This document shows, one piece after another, positions 49,061 to 60,290 of a stretch of DNA of 64,000 nt (position 1 is its first letter; the number at the start of each line of letters is the position of its first letter). The translations under genes were made by a program, and so were the position numbers. The stretch is from Apoda limacodes (Eukaryota; Arthropoda; Insecta; Lepidoptera; Limacodidae). The stretch is taken from the NCBI GenBank assembly GCA_946406115.1, contig OX291544.1, positions 23,639,521 through 23,703,520 of the forward strand, in the 5' to 3' direction. Under the pieces are notes generated by a model. That model did not search any database. It was not told where the DNA came from and was given only the letters and a program-made list of their open reading frames with translations.

Positions 49061-49640
49061 AGTGAGGAAGACGTTCATTGAATTCGCATCAAAAATTTTT
49101 GTGTCTTTATATTTCTAGCATTTAGAAAATATTTCTAGCATTTCAATATTAAAAGAGGAACTTATTAAGTTTAGAGTGTTCAAATATCAAACTCTGCGTG
49201 CTTCGGTGCTGAGTGCTAGAGAGCCAAAGTAACTTTAATGAGCATAGTTGGCTCTTAAGGAATTGCATTTTACAAACGAGCCAATTGCATTGCGTGCAAC
49301 GACTCGACCGACAGTAATTAATAACCGGCATTACAGTTCATTACGCGCACTCTTATCAGCGAACGTTACCACGGGCTAATTTTAGAGCGCGAAGGCACGT
49401 TGACCTGTCAATTCGCAATGTTTAGCGTTTATGGTGTTACAATCTCTGTAACAACTCGAATTTTATTTATAATGAATTGATTTATTAATGATAATATATG
49501 AACTGTGTACCTATTTTTGTTTTTAATGCAAAAGTAGGTCCGCCTGTTTGTCTATTTGGTGTTTACGGTTTAACTATTGAAGCGATTCATTACTTTTTTT
49601 ATCCGATACAGATTGCTTTGTTTTTTTTAGATTTAAGCCC
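49061..49640. other. Noncoding stretch
   Basis: Nothing recognised. Confidence 0.5.
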
Positions 49641-49690
49641 TTCTCGCCTGAAACACAGGATAACCTAGTTCAGGCACCTGTCTTATGTAT
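49641..49690 (+). mobile_element. 3' stem-loop scrap of the 9778-11060 LINE family
   Basis: 'ctcgcctgaaacacaggata' plus 'acctagttcaggcacctgtc' matches 10964-11005. gcctgaa pairs with ttcaggc. Only the 3' end is present. Confidence 0.65.
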
Positions 49691-49960
49691 AAGCAAAATA
49701 TTTGTATTTATTGGTTTTATTTTCTATGTATCATTTTTACGAATAAAATAAGACAATTTATTTAAACTAATATTATATGATTAAAATTCTTAATTCTACG
49801 TGGGCCAACCCACGGATATCATCGAGTATATGTTGTTTAAGAAGAGGTAATAAAAACTATTTGTTTAACCTTAATACTTAGTTTTTATGTAAAATTCTCA
49901 AATTCTTAGCAACTTATGAGCTTCTACAGTATGAGAGCTTTTAAAATAAACAGTTCTTAG

Positions 49961-50122
49961 TTTTTTTTTTTTTTTTTTATAGCACTAAGGTGGCAAACAA
50001 GCTTACGGTCCGCCCGATGGTAAGCGGTCACCGTAGTCTATGGCTTGTAACACCACTCACTTGCCCGTTGCTGACCCTTCAGAAATCTTATAACTTCTTT
50101 CTTGAAGAACCCCATACTTTAG
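49961..50122 (-). mobile_element. 3'-end scrap of the younger LINE family
   Basis: The minus strand reads from the equivalent of 'aaagtatggggttcttcaag' through 'cttaccatcgggcggaccgt' to a run of 18 A (49978-49961). It covers the last ~40 codons plus the 3' UTR of the 21284-23885 element. Confidence 0.85.
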
Positions 50123-50194
50123 TTTTATAAGGAAGCATGATAGATACAATAAATAAAGATACATACAAAAATTTTATCTTTATAAAGAATCTTG

Positions 50195-50300
50195 TCTCCA
50201 GCCAGCGTTGTATATCAATAGGTAGAGCTCACAGACGAGATCTAAGCATTGCAGGTTCAAGGCCTGGCTTGAGTTTAAATATTTGGTTTGTGACTTTGCT
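50195..50300 (+). mobile_element. tRNA-derived SINE, same family as 37795-37925
   Basis: A-box-like 'tatatcaataggtagagctc' and B box 'gcaggttcaaggcc', then 'tggcttgagtttaaatattt'. Plus orientation. Confidence 0.6.
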
Positions 50301-51850
50301 TTTTGTAAATATTTGTTAATATTTATCGTCTACAATTCGTTTGTATCACTTTATCATTTGTGTCAGTCTAAAATGACTATAAAAGTTTTTTTAATCGTTT
50401 AAAAAACAACTTTGCGAAACATCTAATGAAATACTAAGATGGCCTCTTCAAAATATAAAAGCGATAAAAGAATGGACGATAATTGGTGACTATGTTATTT
50501 GCATAAACGTGACGTGAGACAAGTCGGTTAGCCAGGCTCCGGCGCAGGTTCGTGCGGTAAACTCTCACTCGATATTATATCAATTTGACCACCGGCCTTG
50601 GCCCACTGGACCGCTTAGAGTTTCACTACGAAAATGAGGGCACGATTTTTTCGCTCATGAATAAAGATACCAGAATTAAATGTCCAGGAAAATACCATCA
50701 TATACAAAGGTTCAAACACCCCGTAGAGAGGTTCAAACAGCCCAACACGTTGAGCCAGTGCGGATCGGCAGATGTCGAAATGGTTAATAGACTGTCAGAG
50801 TTTTTTAACCGACCATTACACCTCTTAGGTTTAACGTGACCTCCGAAGAACGGATTAGCTTAGAAAAATGTGCCACCAGCAACCATCAAACTGACCACAC
50901 TGATGACATATCCTAATTACTCATTAAAAATTTAACGATAACTTTTTGCCAAAATTCGTTTTACAACTGCGACAAATAAAAGCCTATTTAAGTAAATGGT
51001 AAGATAAATGAGGGCACAGGTTTTTTGCTGATTACCGGAGATGACAGCTTGAAATGTAAGGGAAAACACATTTAGATGTCTTAGGCATGTCTGGTCTATG
51101 TCTCACCGTCTTACGTCTACGGTAACTGTTGTAATGTTTGTTTAAGCAAAAGAATTGCGATTTTGTTTGCCTACAAAATATACTTGGCCAGATTTGTCAA
51201 CAGACTACTGTAAATAAATGGTTGGTGGTAACGATGGGTGCAGCTGTGGTATGATAAGTATTGTTTTATAATATGTTACATTGCTCGTATTTTGAGCAAT
51301 AATTTCTTTTTAATTTTAGGGTAACAGCTCATTTGTTCTGCCAGTTACAAGTACATCGATTTGTTTTATCGATGCCACAAACGATTGTTAAGTTAGTGAA
51401 AGAAAAGGACCTGTGATCATCTCATTTCATCTACATCTCATTTTCTTACCTGTATTATTTCAACTGATGTTCTTTCGTTTAATGACTTTGTTTGCATGAT
51501 GGTGCGGCAGGATGAGTGTCTTACTTCAACGGTAATGGGTGTCAATACGTTATCATAACGGGATTACGTTTCGAGTTAAAAAGTAAAACAATGCAAATTT
51601 ACCTGTATAAAACTAAAGAGTTAGTAGAACTCTACCTACATTAGACGGGGTCATTAGAGACAATCTGTTTTTAAAAGAAAATTTGGGCTTGACATTCGTG
51701 ACAATTAAATTATTTATTTATATTACATCGCACATTGAAGGATTTAGAAAATATATAAAAATCACTCCTAGTTTGTTTTAAGGTTAACGACATCTTTCTT
51801 TTGCAAGTTTATAAGTTCTGTCTTACTTTTAAGACTTTAATCAGTTATTA
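50301..51850. other. Noncoding stretch with a diverged repeat
   Basis: 'aatgagggcacgattttttc' (50633) and 'aatgagggcacaggtttttt' (51007), each followed by similar sequence, suggest an old duplication. The 84-codon frame at 50585-50839 lies over it and has no recognisable motif. Confidence 0.45.
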
Positions 51851-51862
51851 GCGGAGGTCGAA

Positions 51863-52133
51863 ATTAGGTAGTATGATTTAAAGAATAATATGGATATACC
51901 TTTAATACCAGGATTTTAGTTTCTGTTAAATGATTATGTTTTATTTATATTATACATCTAAGATATCAATAGCAGCCCTAAAATCATTAGGTACGGTAAA
52001 CCATTAAAATACTATTGGCAATAAATAACGGTTCCCTGAATTTAGAAAATTTCAGATCATGTCCATCAACATAGACATTGTTTGATATCGTTGCAAGTAC
52101 ACAAATTACACTACCTTCTTCGGATTTCTGCTC
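51863..52133. mobile_element. MITE with 'attaggtagt' terminal inverted repeats, copy 2
   Basis: Aligns end to end with 17922-18236. Left end attaggtagtatgatttaaa, right end acaaattacactacct. The left flank 'cggaggtcga' also matches, reversed, the right flank of copy 1, so the true terminus may be longer. Confidence 0.7.
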
Positions 52134-52492
52134 ATTAGTCCATGGTCAAAACTGTTAAGCTAAATAATAAAATTAACTCGTTGGAAAACCAATTCCTTTT
52201 TCTTAAATAGTAAGGAAATCAGAATTTGCCTAAAATTTTTCTTAAGATACTAAATTCTTTAAAACACATTTAAAATTATTATTGTGATCATTTGATCATT
52301 ACTCTTTTTAGGATATCAGTGTCTAATTATTTTTTTTTTTTATTAATTTAATAGGATTTTGTACAAATTATTACATATATTACTTAAAGGTATTTATAAA
52401 CTTTTACATTTTTTTATATCATTTCATTTTTTTAGAGGCATATTTAATAACATAACAGTAAATCAATATTTTTTTCAAAAACAGAAACTAAC

Positions 52493-52628
52493 CTCAATCT
52501 CTGCAGGGTTTAGAGGAGTAAGGCCACATTGTCTAGTCGATGCGTAGTTGCGAGCTCGTCCACATGTTGCTGCATTCACTGCATTCCGCGATCACACGCT
52601 AGCTGCCGTACACACAGCGGATCATGCT
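52493..52628 (-). other. Candidate untranslated exon
   Basis: On the minus strand a GC-richer 136-base segment is bounded by acceptor ttttgattcag and donor gag/gttagt. It has stop codons in all three minus frames, so if it is an exon it is noncoding. It could be an alternative 5' exon of the chitin-binding gene 47 kb away, or belong to another transcript. Evidence is splice-site form and base composition only. Confidence 0.3.
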
Positions 52629-53668
52629 CTGAATCAAAATAAAAAAAATAATTAAACGTGGTGTAATTGACACCTACATATTTTTTGGTTATCAATGGTC
52701 TTTTTATATTTGTTTTTGCATAGGTACTGTTACCGAATCGACTAATTACTTGCGTATTTAACTATCGCTACTCATCGGCAACATGCTTAGACATTTTGTA
52801 GGTTATAATCTTGACCTAAAGTGTGTTCGGCTGATCAGTGTCGCTAGTATATAGAGTATGCGTGTTATTCCTAACTATAGGATAAAATGAGCAAAAACGC
52901 CGTTTAGTTTGACTTAGAATGTTAAATTTGATTAGCAATCTAAACTTTCTATTGTTGTTATATGCATCACCAATGCCATTTGCTTAGACCTTCATTTTGT
53001 AAAATTCTACGTAAGCTTGAAAATTTCTTTTTTTACTTTTATTGCTGTCAAAACCTACTGACTTATTACACTTAACTGATTGGCCTAGTGTAACAAAGGA
53101 GCAATGCGGTCCATATACATCAGTCTAACAGGTCAACTATTTGAAGTCATTAAAATTAAGGCTATGCTGATGTAAGTCTCCAAAAATAAACACATTCAAA
53201 GTATTATATTACTGATGCAAATTTGTTCCGTCATTTTTTTCTACGAACCTGATTACTTAAAAATATTTTCACTTTACAACAAATCATTTTTGGATGTAAA
53301 TAACAAATGATATGCGACCAATAACATGTGATCAATAGTAATCAATTTCAATTAATCATATCTTTTTAAATTTTTCAACTGAATAATTCATGAGATAAGT
53401 TGTCAATTGTTTCACACTTACGAATTTATGATTTTAAAAGTTAATAAAATTTACGTGTATGTGTGGTGCACACTCAACAATCCTTACTTTATTTGATTGG
53501 GCATTGTCGGAATATGAACGCAAACCTCTTAACTTACACAGTTAGCACGCCCTGGGTATTATTAACACAGCTCTTGTGCGGACTTTGCCTGCGACATAAG
53601 CCAGGAAAGTGTGGAGTTACAGTAGTTTACTCAAGTGCAAGTGAAATTGGCCAAGAATATGACACTAT
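52629..53668. other. Noncoding stretch
   Basis: Nothing recognised. Confidence 0.55.
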
Positions 53669-53822
53669 CAGTTATCCATCAAGTAAATAACAGTTATCCA
53701 TCAAGTAACTAACAGTTATCCATCAAGTAACTAACATTTATCCATCTAGTAACTAACAGTTATCCATCAAGTAACTAGCAGCTATCCACAGAGTAACTAG
53801 CAGATATCCATCCAGTCAGTTA
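53669..53822 (+). repeat. 22-bp minisatellite, seven copies
   Basis: Units starting 'cagttatccatcaagtaact' recur at exactly 22-bp steps: 53669, 53691, 53713, 53735, 53757, 53779, 53801. The first five are nearly identical and the last two diverge. There are no spacers, so this is a simple tandem array. Confidence 0.92.
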
Positions 53823-54107
53823 CTGTCCCATGCGTATTTGTACGTGCCACGCCTATTGGGTAACTAGACCACCGGCTCTTGATATAGATCTATGATCAAA
53901 TTGAATTTATGTAAGAAATAAACAGTTTTAGTGCGTAAAAAAACACAATAAGGATATGTTAGTTTGCAATGTAAATAAAACAATACAAAACTGTGTTCAC
54001 AGTTACCTACGTAAGTATATCTCACTTAAATTACTAGTAATAAGACATTTAAATTCACATATATGTATTTACTCAAGTTTACATATACAAAAACATAATA
54101 CAAAAAT

Positions 54108-54600
54108 TGGTTCGGCAGCAAGTACCGTACATGCAACTTCTCTTGAGAAAAATTCTTTTTGAATTTTGAATTTTAAAAAAACTGATAAAAATTCGAAATC
54201 AGCACCCTCGAAACCCTTTACTACCCCTCGATACATGAAATTATACATGAAATTTATGTTGCGTGCATAAAAAAGTCAGTTTTTTACGGATAAAAAACGA
54301 ACCGCTAGACCGATTTATTTCAGACTCCTTTCAGATCTAAGTTATGACGTAGCGTATCGATTGATATGTCATCAGAGCGATTCGGTCCAGTAGTTATTGA
54401 GGAATCGAAAGCCAAAATATGTCTACATACATACATACATACGTACACACACACATACACACACACACACACAGACATCACTCTAAAAATGATTGCAAAT
54501 GATTCTCCAAGTCTTGAAACGTATAATTTTCATAAACACAAAATTTTCGATTTCGATTTTAGGACCTATTCCAATAACTTCTCAAGAGAAGTTAAAAACC
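54108..54600. mobile_element. Non-autonomous TIR element with 'caacttctcttgaga' ends and internal CA/TACA microsatellite
   Basis: Left terminus 'caacttctcttgagaa' (54136-54151) is inverted at 54579-54596 (aacttctcaagagaagtt). The interior holds 'aaaaaacgaaccgctagacc' and, at 54421-54475, a TACA/CA microsatellite. A minus-strand scrap of the same end is at 28115-28150. The frame across the CA tract is low complexity, not a gene. Confidence 0.6.
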
Positions 54601-55711
54601 AAATCAGCAATTGAATGTATGTGACTTTAACTCAGATGAAATAAACATATACCTATAAACAATTTATTCGTGCACTTGCATAAAGCAATAAAAACAATAT
54701 ACATCTGTGTTAGGCCGCCTCTGGACGCATGTTGTTCTATATGCATTTACCTTGAAATAAGTAGCATTATTTTCAGAAAAACGATTACAGAAGCTTCTGG
54801 ACAATGGAATTTCCCAATTTTGTGAATCACATTGTGGCTATTGAGACTTGAAGTAAATTATGTCATGCAAAAGGCAGCAGGTGTGCTGTCCGCACCTGCA
54901 TCAAATAAGCCATTGCGAATTAACTTGAATACAAGTAATATTACGGCACTTGCGCCACGGACGCCGGATGCCACTAACGCAAGACTTCGTTGGAAAGTGG
55001 AGTAGGCTACTGTGACGTCAAAAGGCTTCCGAAAATGAGGAAGTATTGTATATGTGAAGTACACTTTTTCAACATTGTTATCTACACAAAATATGTGGAT
55101 AAAAGTGATTATGTATGCGATTTAGACTAATGCGTTACAGCGAATTGTTAAGAGCGTCTGTAGTGGAGTGTGAAGAGACTCGTGTTTCAGGAGCACGTAT
55201 CAAATTGTTGTTTCGATTTGACTTGTGTTAATGCATAAAGATTTGTTGTGGCACGTATATATGTTTTTTTTGCAAATAAATTAATTTAACTTTTATCGTT
55301 CGCCAATGATCTTTAGACCAAAGAAGATTATTGATGTGGTATAAATACACACAAAAACACACACACACACACTCACAGTTGAATCCATTAAGATGTGCCA
55401 TGCTTAGTAGACGCACTTAATAAAAAACCAAGGATTTTTAATGCTTATGTTAGTATGCCTGTTCGATTATCACATAAAACTAACGTATTCGATCCATTAA
55501 ATTAAAGAATTTTAAATTTGATTACTGATATATATTAGATAAGTAAGTTGCATGCGCTTGCGAAAATCTGAGTGCAGGTAACATAAAGTCAGCTTATGCT
55601 AATTGTTAAGAAAACGTTGTTAAGAAAAAGTTGGTCATCTACTACCTATTCATTATTCTGATTAATTCTAAAAAAACCTCTAAGATAAAGTTTTCGAGCT
55701 CTAATCTGCTA
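54601..55711. other. Noncoding stretch
   Basis: A CA microsatellite at 55345-55377. Nothing else recognised. Confidence 0.5.
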
Positions 55712-56012
55712 TAGATATGTATACTAATATTATGTTATGTCACAAATGCGAAAGTGAGTTAAATTGTTGGGTTTCCTCTCCTACAGAGCACCCAATTGAC
55801 CTAAAATGTGGCACTGAGATAATTAAAAAAACTGAGAAGGACATCTGCTTCTTGTTATTACAGACCGAGTTTAACCGAATTTTGCGTAGACGAGCTTTTG
55901 ACACAGTTATGCCTAGCTATAGCATCTTTCTTACCATAATTAAAAAGTTGTCGTAGAAATAAAACGCCGATAACCAAATTTAGCATAGGCGCAGCCGCGG
56001 GCATAAGCTAGT
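55712..56012 (+). mobile_element. Helitron-like Lep1-type element with both ends
   Basis: Opens 'gtatactaatattatgttat' with 'cacaaatgcgaaagtgagtt' and closes 'gcgcagccgcgggcataagc' then tagttt, the typical Lep1 3' end (agctag-T). The interior is degenerate. Confidence 0.68.
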
Positions 56013-56139
56013 TTACATTATACAAAAAAATGTGGAGAAGTAAGGTGTCAAATATTATGCGTGCACGGAAACACAATTTCTCTAAAAAAGTACTTAGGAG
56101 CATCAATGTGACAGATTCTATAAAAAAGACCATCTCCGT

Positions 56140-56335
56140 AGAAATTAAATAAATATTTAATTATACATAACATTACACACAGTGTCATATGGTCTCAAAC
56201 TAAGCAAAGCATGTACTATAACTGCCATAGAACGGATATAAATAGATAAATCTACTTATTTTACATTGAGAACACATAGACTCAAAAAAGACGTAAATGT
56301 TTATCACATAAATGTTTGTTCTGCTACAAATTCAC
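56140..56335 (-). mobile_element. tRNA-derived SINE, 'cctgagtctg' family, copy 3
   Basis: The plus strand reads 'cacagtgtcatatggtctca', 'agcaaagcatgtactataac', 'gagaacacatagactcaaaa' and 'aaatgtttatcacataaatg'. It is colinear with 43870-44115, and the tRNA-like head is decayed. Confidence 0.6.
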
Positions 56336-56679
56336 GAACATCAAATAGGAAATTCAGTTTGTCCTCACTTCTTATCAAGAGTATTGAATTCAGTCGACGA
56401 AATTCTGTGTGAAAGGTCAAAATTGACGTAATAGGTCAATAGGCCACAGGTAAGGCCGTTTGGCGGCGGCAACGTGGAAGTTCAGACAAGATGTCAATCT
56501 TTTTATTACAAGCGACGGGTAACCATATTGTTTCTAAGATTTTATCTAAGAGTCATAAATTGTAAAGAATTCTAAATATCTTTTTATAATCAACTAATTC
56601 TTAATGCCGTAAAGAGTTTTTTTAAGGATGTATATGTATATTAAAATATAGTTTTTTTATTACTAATAATACCTCACTA

Positions 56680-56830
56680 GCCGGTTGCTATATTTATACA
56701 GCAGTAGTCGTTAAGCCAAGTCTGATAATGTATGGTGGGCTTGAAAACCCAGGAAATCGAGAGGCGCGACAACATCCATCAGGCAATGCTGATGAATGAA
56801 TGAATGAACTATTGCTAAGACTTCTTTTCT
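56680..56830 (+). repeat. Degraded dispersed repeat
   Basis: 'gcagtagtcgttaagccaag' recurs as 'gcagtcgttaagtcaagcca' at 33952. It ends in a short GAAT tandem (gatgaatgaatgaatgaa). Confidence 0.4.
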
Positions 56831-56956
56831 ACAACTTTTACAATATTCCTTCAAAATACTTTTGATCAGTTTCTACAGATAAACTGTTTCAGCACATTTT
56901 AATGAACAATTTATAGCAAGCAAGTAATAAATATTCTGTGCTTGATACTAAATATT

Positions 56957-57131
56957 GACGTGACAACGTCTTATAAATTGGTTTGCCGGGTGACACTTCA
57001 AGAAACTGCGTTACGCTCCGCTCACGTTATGCGCTCACAATGAGAGCGAGTGAGAGGCACGCGGCATGGTTAGCCCGCCTAAGAGCGAGAGAGACAGACA
57101 TAAAAAGTGAAAGGCACAAGTTGTCACGTAA
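56957..57131. mobile_element. Short MITE with 'acgtgacaac' inverted ends
   Basis: Left end acgtgacaacgtcttataaa, right end aagttgtcacgt. The interior is GC-rich (gcgttacgctccgctcacgt). A frame crosses it but continues into flanking DNA without motifs. Confidence 0.6.
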
Positions 57132-58024
57132 AACTTTCGCCTGTATACCGACTTTACAGGCAACCAGTTTTTTAAAGGACAACTTTCTTGGCCTAATTAA
57201 AATATCTTACAGCAAGAATGTCCTATTTATTTCAACAAGAATAGATTTTTGATGACGGAAAATTAAAAAACCGGAAGTGTGCTTGTATGTTTACACAAAA
57301 ATGCCTAGCTCTGACACCTAATTTTATAAAATAAAAAAAGAAACTAAAATATTGTGTGATAAAAAATTAAGATTAAACCCAGGTAATAGGTATAACTTAA
57401 GTATCAAATTATTGAAAGTTGTCATCGGTTCATACTTTTGACAGTCAACACTAATTACATATTAATATTTTAAAGCAAGAAATATGTTAGTTTGTTTTAA
57501 AGTATGATTTATTGGAAGAATTGAATAAAGTATGTATGTTAAAAATAAAAGTTTGATTACATAACGTTGTGAAGATGTTTGTAATAAGTTTATCTCTAAA
57601 TGACATGATTTGTGATTTAGAGATATTCATTTCCTGAGTTGTATTCAAATGTGTAACATTTAGGTTTACATAAAAGGCATATGTTACGAGTGGCATATTA
57701 ATAAAAACGAATGATTTTGATAAATCATTTAAAATTGCTATACAAAGAACTGTGCTACAAACTTTTCTGACCCGATGTATGGTCGCTAGTGTCGTGTAAG
57801 TTTACACAATTTTGATATGGTGACTGTAGTTTTAATTTTTGACCAATGGATCGGAAAAAATATTGTACTGTACTTGATTATTCAATCGATAACTTGGAGA
57901 TTTTTAAAGTCTAGGAAATTACATGATTTTGAAACATTTCAAGAATGCAATTGCATATGTCATGTTAATATATTGTTTATTAAGTAGGTCGCTTATTTAA
58001 TTTGAAATATACAAGTTACCGACC
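57132..58024. other. Noncoding stretch
   Basis: Nothing recognised. Confidence 0.55.
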
Positions 58025-58300
58025 GAAAGAATTGTCCATCGTGACTAACAGAGGTTCGAGCTCCACGTGAACAAGTGAGTCTTTTTCTTAATTTCTCAAG
58101 CACATTAATTATTCACACCAGTGGCTGAACAGTAAAGGAAAACATCGTGAGGAAACCTACATATGTCAAAAAAGACGTACGTTCACAATCCATACTGGGC
58201 CCATTTGTGGAAAATGGCCCAAATAAACCTCAATGAGGGTATAGGCCGTGCCCCAACAGTGGAGACAGACGGAGATGGAGTGTTTGAGGCTGATAAGGTA
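58025..58300 (+). mobile_element. tRNA-derived SINE, same family as 27215-27470
   Basis: B-box 'gaggttcgagctcc', then 'aaggaaaacatcgtgaggaa', 'acctacatatgtcaaaaaag', 'tgtggaaaatggcccaaata' and 'cgtgccccaacagtggagac'. A fuller copy than the one at 27215. Confidence 0.8.
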
Positions 58301-59245
58301 AGTTAAAGACAATTTATGATATAAATTGAATATAATACTTACTAAACGTGTACAATAAATTTCAAAAAATCAATTAATATTCTATCCATTAATAAAAATA
58401 CTTGTTTTTAAAAAAGAAACAACGTTCGCCGGCTAGGCTAGAAATTAATAAAAAATGATCTAACAAAATTTATGAACAGCTATTAAGAAAAATATACCTA
58501 CCGGTGTATATTTTTTTTACGCGTAAACCACTTGTCAGACCAATGAGCACAAATATAATATCTCTGCTGCAAGTTGGTAAGGAGTTTGGTATCCTGCAGG
58601 TGATGCTGCGGAATCAGGTTAAGCTTGCCATATTCTTGCAATGTTATTGAACTAATAGGATACCAATTTAGAATCGATAACACCTGTAGACGTTGCTCAT
58701 ATTCCTTCACCTATACTCATAAAAGATTTAGCCAGCGGCCATAAATTCGGTTATCGGCGTGGAATTTCTACGTTAACTCCCAATAATACTAATGAAGTTT
58801 GCAATAGCTGTAGCTATAGTTTACTTAAGCTCGGTTACAGTTATTCCCATGGTTACTTTTGAATTTTTCGAGATAAATAGCGTTTTCAATCTAGAAATGT
58901 TGATGTCAAAGATGCACCAAGCTCTTAAGCTCTCTTAAGTTTTCATATAAAATGCGAAGAAACTCCTTACCCGACCTAATATATCAGTGGCTTATTAATA
59001 AATAAATAAAAAAAATATTTTAGAATAAAAGCGCACGGAAAATTGTGAAGCAACGAGAGGAATAATAATTAAAATGCTGATAAAGAAAAACAAAACTATA
59101 TATGGTATAACACTATACCACCAATGAAGAAACTGAACACAGAAGAGTTTAGAAGGACGGATGCAGACCACAAACTTCAAAGCAGTCAGTTTTCCCTTCT
59201 TGTCTGTATTTACTTGTATATATCTATCATACCGGTATGCTCTAT
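58301..59245. other. Noncoding stretch
   Basis: Nothing recognised. Confidence 0.5.
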
Positions 59246-59271
59246 CCCCCTCCCCTCCCCCCCCCCCCCCC
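59246..59271 (+). repeat. C-rich tract with a 15-C run
   Basis: cccctcccctcc.. ending in 15 uninterrupted C (59257-59271). Prone to sequencing or assembly length error. Confidence 0.9.
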
Positions 59272-59519
59272 TTCACACCCTAGACTGGGAAGTTTTTTAC
59301 TACCTGTCCTATCTACGCCATCTTACTGGTGTCTTGGGCAGAGGTAATAGGCACACATGGGAATGCCGTTAGTTGGACGGGACACTACTAGACTCACCTA
59401 CTAATGCGGCCTGGAAACGCCGCATACATGCCTTCAGTGGTCGAGGCGACTCCGTTTCCTCAATTACCACTTTAAGTTTTAGCAGTTTTGACTACATTAT
59501 AGAACCCTTTGACTGTGAC

Positions 59520-60290
59520 TCTTTCCTTAAACCGCACTGTACGCGACCATTTCGGTTCTCAGGTGTGAGAAAGAAACATCACATTGTACAAGCGGTAGAA
59601 CACACACAGGGTTGCAAAGTCTCTCCACAAACTTAAGAGCTCGATACGGCAAGTGAGTTTGGAATCGTTGACAATTCTCACAGTCCGTCGTTGAATCAAG
59701 TCAAGGTTTTCTCTAAGGACTACAGTATGGGGTTCTTCAAGAAAGAAGTTATTAGATTTTTAAAGGGTCGGCAACACGCGAGTGATACCTCTGGTGTTGC
59801 AAGCCTCCATAGGCGGACCGTAAGTTTGTTTGCCACCTTAGTGGTATAAAAAAAAAGTCAAACGGGCCAAGCTGGTTTTTGGGGCCACCGGCCCAAAGAT
59901 GGCAGCAGTACTCCATATGGGGCCAAACTTGCGACCTGTAAAGCAGTAACCTTTGCCCCGACGTGAAGTACTGCTTCGCTCTGTTGAGTACACCATGTTT
60001 TTGGACGTCAGCTTTACCTTGTCTTGCTCTTGGAATATTCTTGTGTATGTGTATAGCAGACTTGTGTCTTTGCAAATGATCTCGGTGCTGGACATCGCTA
60101 GAGATGTCAACACCAAGGATCCCAATGATCTTGGAGATAGAGAGGGGAGTGTTTTGGAGTGTGGTACCACAGTGAATGTGGTTTTCTTAGCGGTGAACGC
60201 GCAGACTTGTGTCTTTGTAGGGTTGAATCGGACAAAGTTTTCCCGTCACCAGTCAGAGACCTCGGATAGAGTGATCCCGATTTGAGACAT
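59520..60290 (-). pseudogene. Antisense fragment of the younger LINE family, split by a nested insertion
   Basis: Minus-strand sequence equivalent to about 22990-23650 of the 21284-23885 LINE. Recognisable pieces are VLNRAKQ.FTSGQRLLLY.SQV.PHMEYCCHLWAG (59880-60000) and, on the other side of the insertion, the WSRTVRF-region complement (59530-59570). It is missing both its 5' and 3' ends, has several frameshifts, and carries about 50 extra bases near 60020-60070. Positions 59290-59520 next to it are GC-richer but not matched to anything here. Confidence 0.8.
59705..59854 (+). mobile_element. 150-bp 3' LINE scrap inserted with 7-bp target duplication
   Basis: Sense-strand 3' end of the same family ('aaggactacagtatggggtt' ... 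'gcggaccgtaagtttgtttg' ... agtggtata-A run). The flanking 7-mers AAGTCAA at 59698-59704 and 59855-59861 are identical. Removing the insert rejoins the antisense LINE exactly, so this is an empty-site-verifiable insertion. Confidence 0.88.

Noticed and set aside
50585..50839. 84-codon plus frame that looks globular
   Set aside because: It overlaps a diverged repeat (related sequence at 51007) and matches no family I know. Start and stop have no supporting context.
53669..53822. Possible CRISPR array because of short regular repeats
   Set aside because: The 22-bp units abut directly with no unique spacers, and the window is an insect genome. It is a minisatellite.
54366..54614. 82-codon frame across the CA/TACA microsatellite
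   Set aside because: The HTYTHTYTHTHT stretch is translated microsatellite inside a non-autonomous element.
59703..60290. Twin-priming inversion of a single LINE insertion
   Set aside because: The sense 3' scrap is flanked by AAGTCAA duplications and the antisense fragment continues across it, so two separate insertions explain it better.
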